Below are positions 12,901-21,900 of a DNA stretch of 47,693 bases, in pieces. Origin of the DNA: Proteromonas lacertae (lineage: Eukaryota; Sar; Bigyra; Opalinata; Proteromonadidae); assembly GCA_002245135.1 (NCBI GenBank), contig NGBS01001208.1, forward strand, positions 1 to 47,693, in the 5' to 3' direction. A program made the translations under genes and the position numbers. The notes under the pieces are model-generated. The model worked only from the letters and a program-made list of their open reading frames with translations, did no database searches and was not told the DNA's origin. Position 1 is the stretch's first letter; the number at the start of each line of letters is the position of its first letter.

Positions 12901-15900
12901 ATGCAAAACATGTCCAAGTGGTTTTATATGCGATGATTCTGTTAATGGTACTTCAATTCCTGATATTTGTCCAAAAGGTCATTTCTGTAAAGAAGGAACT
13001 GATTCTAAATTCAAAGCTGTTTGTCCTATTGGTACATATAATCCATTAGAAGGTATAAAAGAAAGTAAAGACTGTCAATTATGTACTGCTGGCTATTATT
13101 GTCCAACAACAGGTGAAACTGAAGTGGATATTACTAAAACATGTAGTGCTCAATATTATTGTCTAAGTGGTTCAACAACAAGTGCACCAACTCAGTATAA
13201 ATGTCCAGCTGGTTCTTATTGTGAAGCTAATAGTGATAGACCAACATTTTGCCCAGTAAATACATTTTCAAGAAGTAAAGGTGGTAGTTCAATTAGTAGT
13301 TGTCAGAATTGTACAGATGGTTATATATGTAAGAAAACAGGTCAAACCAATGTTCAAACTCCATGTCCAGCTGGTTATTATTGTATTGCAGGTATTGCTT
13401 ATTCATGTTGGTCAGGTCATTATTGCCCTACTAAAGGTATTGGTGCTGGTACAATTACTCCAATTGAATGTTCTGCAGGTACTTATCAGCCACAAGATGG
13501 TCAAGTTAAATGTATAGATTGTCCATCAGGATATTATTGTAATACAACAATTAGTGGTGATTTAACTGATGATCAGTTATGTCCTGAAGGTTATTATTGT
13601 CCATCCAAAACATCAACTCCAATAGCTTGTCCAGTTGGTACTTACTCCAATAAGAAAGGATTATCAAGCTTATTACAATGTCAGAAATGTGATCCAGGTA
13701 AATACTGTATGAATACAGCACAGAAAGAACCAACAGGTAATTGTAGTGCAGGTTATTATTGTTCTATTGGATCAAAATCACCAGAACCAATCGGAGGAAC
13801 GTCTGGTAATATTTGTCCTGCTGGTTATTATTGTCCAATTGGTACATTTTCACCAATTCCATGTCCAAAAGGTACTTATGTGAAACAAAAAGGTTCTAAA
13901 GATGAAAGTTATTGTATAGATTGTCCAGCAAAGTATTATTGTCCAGATAGAGCAATGACATCATCAGGTAAGTTATGTACTGAAGGATATTACTGTAAAA
14001 AGAATACAATTGTTCCAGAATTACCATGTCCCCCAGGTAGTAAATGTCCAAGTGGTTCAGAATCACCACAACCATGTCCAGCTGGTACTTATCAGAATAA
14101 TTATTACAGTACAACTTGTTTTGATTGTCCAAAAGGATTTTATTGTCCAGTTAATACATCTGAACCAATATCATGTCCAGAAGGAAGTTATTGTGGTGTT
14201 AATACAAAGAGTGGAAATCAAACATTATGTCCAATTGGTACTTATAACAATCTCACAGGCTTAAGTAGTAAAGATCAATGTCAACCATGTCCACCAGGTC
14301 ATTATTGCAATGAAACAGGATTAATAGAACCAACAGGTTTATGTCAAGAAGGATTTTACTGTATATTATCAGTAAAAACAAGTTCGCCAAGAGATCATGT
14401 TAATTTGAATAGTTATACACCAGAAAAAGGAGGCGATAGATGTCCAAAAGGTTATTATTGTCCATTAGGTTCACATTTACCCAAACCTTGTCCTCCAGGT
14501 ACTTATTTAGATGATTATCAGAAATCAAGTATTAATGATTGTTTATTATGTGCAGAAGGTTATTATTGTCCAACTTATGGATTACAGGCAAGTAAAGATC
14601 AATGTCCAGCGAAATTCTATTGTCCTGAAGGTACAGTTACACCAAAATTGTTATGTACAAAAGGTCATTATTGTCCAGCAGGTAAATCAAAACCAATTAA
14701 TTGTACAGCTGGTACTTACCAAGATGAAATAGGAAGTACATCTTGTAAGAAATGTAAAGAAGGATTTTATTGTGGAGAAGCAACAGAAGAACCGATTCCA
14801 TGTGAAAAAGGCAAATATTGTCCAGAAGGATCAAGTAAAGGAATCGACTGTCCAATTCAAACTTACAGTAATAAGACTGGATTAGGAAGTGCATCAGATT
14901 GTACACCATGTGAACCAGGCTATTATTGTAATGAAACTGGTTTAATAACACCACAACATAAATGTGAAGCTGGTTATTATTGTATAGGTAGTTCAAGCCA
15001 AGCCAATCCAAGAGATTATATAACAAAAGGTTATATTGGATCACCTGTTATTGGAACACAATTGAAAGGTGGTGATCAATGTCCAACAGGTCATTATTGT
15101 GAAGTAGGAAGTCATACACCAATTCCTTGTCCAATTGGAACTTATTCATCAGTAGTTGCTGCTACTTCATTAAGTCAATGTTTAGATTGTACAAATTCAA
15201 CTTATTGTCCAAGATTAGGTATTGTTTATCCATCAGATAAATGTTTAGAAGGTTATTATTGTGAAGAAAAAACAAAATATCCAACAGAATTATGTTCAGT
15301 TGGTCATTATTGTCCATTAGGATCAGCCGAACCAATAGTTTGTCCAGGAGGTAATTATCAGAATAATAAAGGTTCATCCATTTGTGATTCTTGTCCAGCT
15401 GGTCATTATTGTGAATATAATAACAATACACCTCAGCCATGTCCAGCAGGATTCTATTGTCCAGTTGGTTTAGAAGATGGTAAAACACATAGTTGTCCAT
15501 CAGGTACATTTAGTAGTTTATCACATAGACAAGTTTCTAGTGATTGTAATATTTGTTTACCAGGTAAAGCATGTGTAGGTCATAATTTGACAAGCCCAGA
15601 TCAAACCTGTACAGCTGGTTATTATTGTAAAGCTGGTTCAACAACTCCAAATCCAATAAGTAGTGAATGTAGTTCAGGTTATTATTGTCCAAGTGGTACA
15701 TCAGCTGCTGTTCCTTGTCCAGAAGGAAAATACAATTCAGCAAAGAGAAAAACACAAGAAAGTGATTGTGTAGCTTGTGAAAAGAGTTATATTTGTGATA
15801 AGAAAGGTATTTCAAGACCATCTACAAGATGTCCAGCTGGTTTCTATTGTCCAGGAGGTGATATTTTAGGTAATATAACATGTACAGTTGGTCATTATTG

Positions 15901-18900
15901 TCCAGCTGGTTCAGAAGAACCTAGAAAATGTCCAGATGGTAAATATCAAAATGTAACAGGACAATCAAATTGTGAAACATGTCCAAGTGGTTATTACTGT
16001 GTAGAAGGATCAGAAAATCCAGAAATATGTCCAAAAGGATTCTATTGTCCTTCAGGAAGTGGTAGATCTTACAAACCATGTCCAATCGGTACAATCGGAA
16101 CAAGAGAAGGTTTAACTTCACAAACAGATTGTGATAATTGTCCATCCGGTTATTATTGTTTAGTAGAGAATAGTACAACTCCAACAGGAAAATGTCATGC
16201 TGGTTATTATTGTAAAGGAAAAGCTAAAACAGCAGAACCAAATGATGTTACAACTGGTAATATTTGTTCAGTTGGTAATTATTGTCCAGAAGGTTCTTCA
16301 AATCCAAAACCTTGTCCACCAGGTACTTATTCCAATAGACCACAATTAGAGAAAGCTGAAGACTGTTCAAATTGTGATCCACAGTATGAATGCCAATTAA
16401 GTGGTCAAACAAGATCAACTATTCAATGTCCAAAAGGTTATTATTGTCCAGGTAATGATACAGTTGCATCGTTATTATGTGAATTAGGTTCTTATTGTAA
16501 AGGAAATAATGAATATTCAACACCATGTGATAATGGAACATATCAAGATGAAAGAGGTCAATCATCCTGTAAGAATTGTCCAGCTGGTTATTACTGTTTA
16601 AAGAATACAATCAAACCAATATTATGTCCAGCAGGTTATTATTGTCCTGATAATACAAAGAATCCATATACATTCCCATGTTCGATAGGTAAATATTCAG
16701 ATATAGAAGGATTAAAATCAGAAGATCAATGTAAGAAGTGTTTACCAGGTTATGCATGTACAGTTAAAGGATTAAGTTATCCAAATGAATTATGTGGTGA
16801 AGGTCATTACTGTAGAGAAGGTGCTCAAATAACAACTCCAACAGATGGTGTAACAGGTGGTTATTGTTCAGCTGGTTTTGTATGTCATAGAGGTTCATCT
16901 GTTCCAAATCCATCAAACTCCAGTAGTTATGGTGAACCTTGTCCAAAAGGTCATTATTGTCCAGCAGGTTGTGGATCTTCAAGATTAGATAATGGAACTT
17001 GTCCATTTGCTTGTAAACCAGGTACATTTAATCCATTCGTACAACAATCACAATGTACTGCCTGTCCAATTGGTCATATTTGTGAAGGAGGTAATAACGA
17101 TCCAAAACCTTGTCCAGAAGGTAAATATTGTCCAGGTGGTGATGATGTTGGTGTAAATTGTCCAAATGGAACATACAATCCATTTGATTATTTACAGAAT
17201 GCACAACAATGTAAGTATTGTATTCCTGGTCATTATTGTAACAATGGTAATATAACAGATCAATGTGATGCTGGTTTTATATGTTATACACATTCATCAG
17301 AAAGTGAACCATACACTAATAAATCAGCTGAATTTGGATTATGTCCAATTGGTCATTATTGTATTAAAGGGACAGAATTACCAATTCCTTGTACAAATCA
17401 TACTGTATTACCATACGAAGGAGGTAAAAGTGAAGATGAATGTCAATTATGTCCAGTTGGTTTTGTATGTAAAGAAGGTAATCCAATCCCAGAACCATGT
17501 TATAGAGGTTATTATTGTGAAGGAGGAATAACAGATCCAGAACCTTGTCCTTTATACACTTATAATGATGAATTACAAGCTGAAAATATCTCATTTTGTA
17601 AGAAATGTAATAATGGAACATTTTGTAATGAAACTGGTATTGCTTATGATATAGATTTCCCATGTCCTGCTGGTTATTATTGCGAAGAAGGTGCTGATGA
17701 ATTAATACCATGTCCAGAAGGAACATACAGAGATGATGTAGGTGCAAAATCAGAAGATGATTGTTATATATGTCCAGAAGGTTATTATTGTCCAGAAGGA
17801 TCAGTATCTTACACTCCTTGTGATAAGAAAACATATTGTCCAAGTGGAAGTTCAGATATGACAGTTTGTGATGGTGGATATTATTGTCCACCAATCACAG
17901 GTGAAGAAATTGATTGTCCACCGAATTACTATTGTCCAAATGCAACAGATATTCCAATAGCTTGTGAAATAGGTACTTATTGTCCAAAGAATAGTATAGA
18001 ACCAATAGAATGTCCATATGGTACATTTGCTCCAGGATTTACACATCAATTGAGTTTAGCCACATTAGAAGATGCTTGTATAGAATGTCCACCAGGTAAA
18101 TACAGTAATGATTCAAGACATTTAGAGTGTTACAATTGTCCAGCTGGTTATATCTGTTATGGAGGAACTCCAGTTCCATATCCAGTAGATCCAATATTAG
18201 ATAAAGGTGAAATATGTCCAGAAGGTTATTACTGTCCAGAAGGTTCATCAGAAGCAATACCTTGTCCTCCAGGTACTTATAGTTCAGCTAAACAACAGAG
18301 TAGTTTTGAAACATGTTCAATGTGTCCGCCAGGTAAATATAATCCATATTATGGTCAAACTGATTGTTTGATTTGTTCAGCAAGTGCAACATCAGAATGG
18401 AATGCTACAGTTTGTACTTGTAGAGGAGATAGAAGAGCATTTCAAATTAGTGATGGAACTTGTATATGTGAATCAACATATGAATTCTATGAAGATTTCA
18501 AGAGAAAGATAGGAGATGGAACGAGAGATTGTCAGCCAATTGTCTATGATCGATGTAGTTCAGATGAAGTGAGAAGTGTATTAGGCGATTGTATAAAAGA
18601 AAGTGAATTATGTGAAAGAGAATGTCCAGGTGTAGGTGGTGTATATTCCAGTAGTGTTGGTGTTTGTGAATGTAATGTACATGATATATTAGATAATGTT
18701 TGTAATAAAACATGTAGAGATAATGCACCAGTACTTAGTTTAGCTCCAAATACAAAGAATATTAAACTATTAAGATATAATAATGAAGAAAATAATGAAA
18801 CAACAAGATTAATGAGTGAAGTTAATTCAAATATAGAGAATACTACCATTTATTATTCATTTAACTTTGGTAATAATACTAGTCATTATGGTAGAATATC

Positions 18901-21900
18901 GTGTGAACAATCATTAAGTCAATATGATGGAAGAGGATGTATATTCCGTTCAATTGTTACTGACAGTACTGGTTTTCACGCTTCTTATAAACTATCACCA
19001 ACAATCATTAATTACTTAAAAGAAGAGATGGAAAATGAGAATAAAACTAGATTATTAGATGAAATTACTGATATATTTGATCCTCCAAGTTCATTTGACT
19101 GGATTAATAACCCTGTAGTATGTTTAGAATATGGTGATGGTATTATCTTTGATATTTCAGGTGGTGTAAAGAATTTCCCATCTTATAAACAAGATTCTTT
19201 ATTGAATAGTAATTCACAATTTGATTATGGTGAATTTAGAAGAATAATATCAGATCAATCATTACATAATATCAAATTATTTACATTTATATTTATACAA
19301 CCTGGAGTTTATGTATTTGCACAAAATGGAAATGATACAAATCAAATGATTGTTTCAGTACAACCACAAGGTGCGACATGTCCAATTGAAGCAATACAGA
19401 CAAAAACAGTAACAAATTTAATTGCAACAAATACCAAACCAAATACAAACATCATTATTAGTCCTTATTGGCCTTATATTATAGCATTAGTTGTAGTGTT
19501 ATTGTTGGTTATTACAATTGGTGTTGGATGGGTTTATTCTTATAGAAAATACACTTGGGGCGAAAAAGCAGCAAGAAGAGCTAGATATAAGAAATCTAAC
19601 TTAGGATTAGATTTAGAATCAAAACATAACAAAGGTAGTATATTTAGAGTAAAAGATTATGGATTTGTAGATGGTAAAGACTTAGAATTAGGTATTGATG
19701 CTGCACATTTCATAGAAAATAAACCAAAAGAAGAAGAAGTAAAATTTGATGTAGATAAATGGGATATTCAAGATATGGATCCAGATTTATTATTACAAAG
19801 ATTAACCAATCATGATGATGCAATGAATATACAAATACAGAAAGAAGTAGATGAAACAAACAGATTGAAATCAATATTAGAAGTAGAGAAAGATCGATTG
19901 AATGAATTAATTAGAACTTTACAAATACAAATGCCAAATGGAAATAATCCAAATATGCCAATAACGCGAGAAGGAATGTTATTACAGAAAGTAACTGAAG
20001 AGATGGAAAAATGTAGAAATAATGTGAAGAAATTAGATGATAGATACAATCAACTACAAGAATTAATGAAGAAATTCAATAATTTAGCTAATAATAAAGA
20101 TGGTGAAAATGTAGATTCCACAGGATTAGCTGAAAATATCACTAATGAGTTGATACAATCTGTTAAGAATGGTGCACAAAAGCCAAAAGGAAAGAAATGG
20201 GAGGAATTAGGAAAGATATTAGGCCAAATGAATACAATAATAAGATCATGTCAAGTGGATATTGATAATGAAGATGAAAGAAGAAAAACAAGTGAAACTT
20301 TAATCCATTCAGCTTTAGCAACTGATATTCCTGATAGTTTAAAACAAGAAATAGAAAACATGAATAATAAATATGAAAGTATGAATAATTTAAATAACAA
20401 ATTATCGAATGAGATTAAACACTATGGTGAACTAGTGAGTAATACAATAAATGAGATGAATAATGTTCATGATGAAATCAAATCAAAATCTTTACAATTA
20501 AGACACAATCCTGAAACTGTAGTTACATCTTATAAACATGAATATAATGAGAAATTAATACATCATTTAGATCCATTGATGAAACAGACATTGGAATTAC
20601 AGAATGGACCATTATCAAAGATTCAAGATACATCTCATAGTCTAAGAAAAGAGACTAAAGATAAGAATAAGAAATTAGAATCAATGATATCCCATCAAAT
20701 CCAAGAAATGAATAAAGAGAATATAGAAAATGCAAAACATTATCAAGTGAAGGATTTGAAGAAGAAGAAAGAGAATGATAATAATAATGATAATAATGGA
20801 AATGGTGATAATAATAATGTTGAAGGAGAGAATAACAATGAAAACAATAACAATAATACAAATAACAACAATAATACTGGTGGAGTCAAGAGTATGAATA
20901 AATTAAGTCAACCAAAAATAGCAGAGAATCATGAAGAATTAGTAGAACAACATAAACAAGAGAAAGAACAACTACAAAAGAAGTTAGAAGATGAAGAAAA
21001 ACAGAATGTAGAATCATTAGAGAATAAACTGAAAGAAGCTGATAATAAGTTAGAAATGGATGAAGAGAATGATATAGAGAATATGAAACAGATGGTAAAT
21101 AATGAAATGGATGATGCAAATCTAACAGAAGAAGAAAAGAATCGTTTACTACAAGAATATCAAAATGATCAAGCAAGAATCAAAGAGAAATTAAATAAAG
21201 AAAAAGAAAGACAAGCTGAGATATTGAAAGCCAAATTAGATGCTAAAAAACAAAAGATAAAGAGTAAATTAGATCGTAAACATCAAGATGAAGTAGCTGA
21301 ACAATTGTTATTAGAAAAACAACAAAGAGAGCAAGAAATGTTAGAAATGAAGATGAAAGCTGAAGAAGAAAAGTTCAAATTAGAGCAAGAGAGATTGGAT
21401 CAAGAAGCTGTAGAAAGAGAAGCATTAGAAAAATTAAAAGCAGATGAAAAATATAAAGAGGAAGTAGAGAAATATGAAAAAGAATTAGAAGAAAAGATGA
21501 AGAAACTTCAAGAAGAACATGATAGAAAATTACAACAAACAAAAGAAATAGCTGAAAATCAATTGGTAGAAGAAGAAAATGAGTTGAATAAACAATTAGA
21601 GAATGAAAGAAATATAAAATTACAAGAATTAAAGGTAATTCAAGAAAAAGAATTGGAAGAATTTAAGAGAAGTAAAGATCCTACTGAAATAGAAATTGAA
21701 GAATTTAAAAAGAAACAAGAAGAAGAAAAAGAGAATGTAGAAATTGAATTAAGACAAGATGCTGAAAGAAAGAAAGGACAATTGCAAAAGAGAAAGTATA
21801 AAATGTTAATGGATTTAGATATGGATGATTCAAAGAATTATGAATTAGAATTAAAGATAATCAAAGAACAGCATGAAAAAGATAACAAATCAATTCAAGC

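Noticed and set aside
3963-18728. Numerous open frames on both strands inside the giant gene
   Set aside because: They are by-products of the low-stop repeat composition. Their sequences are biased (Val/Ile/Gln- or Leu/Asn/Tyr-rich) and lack family motifs.
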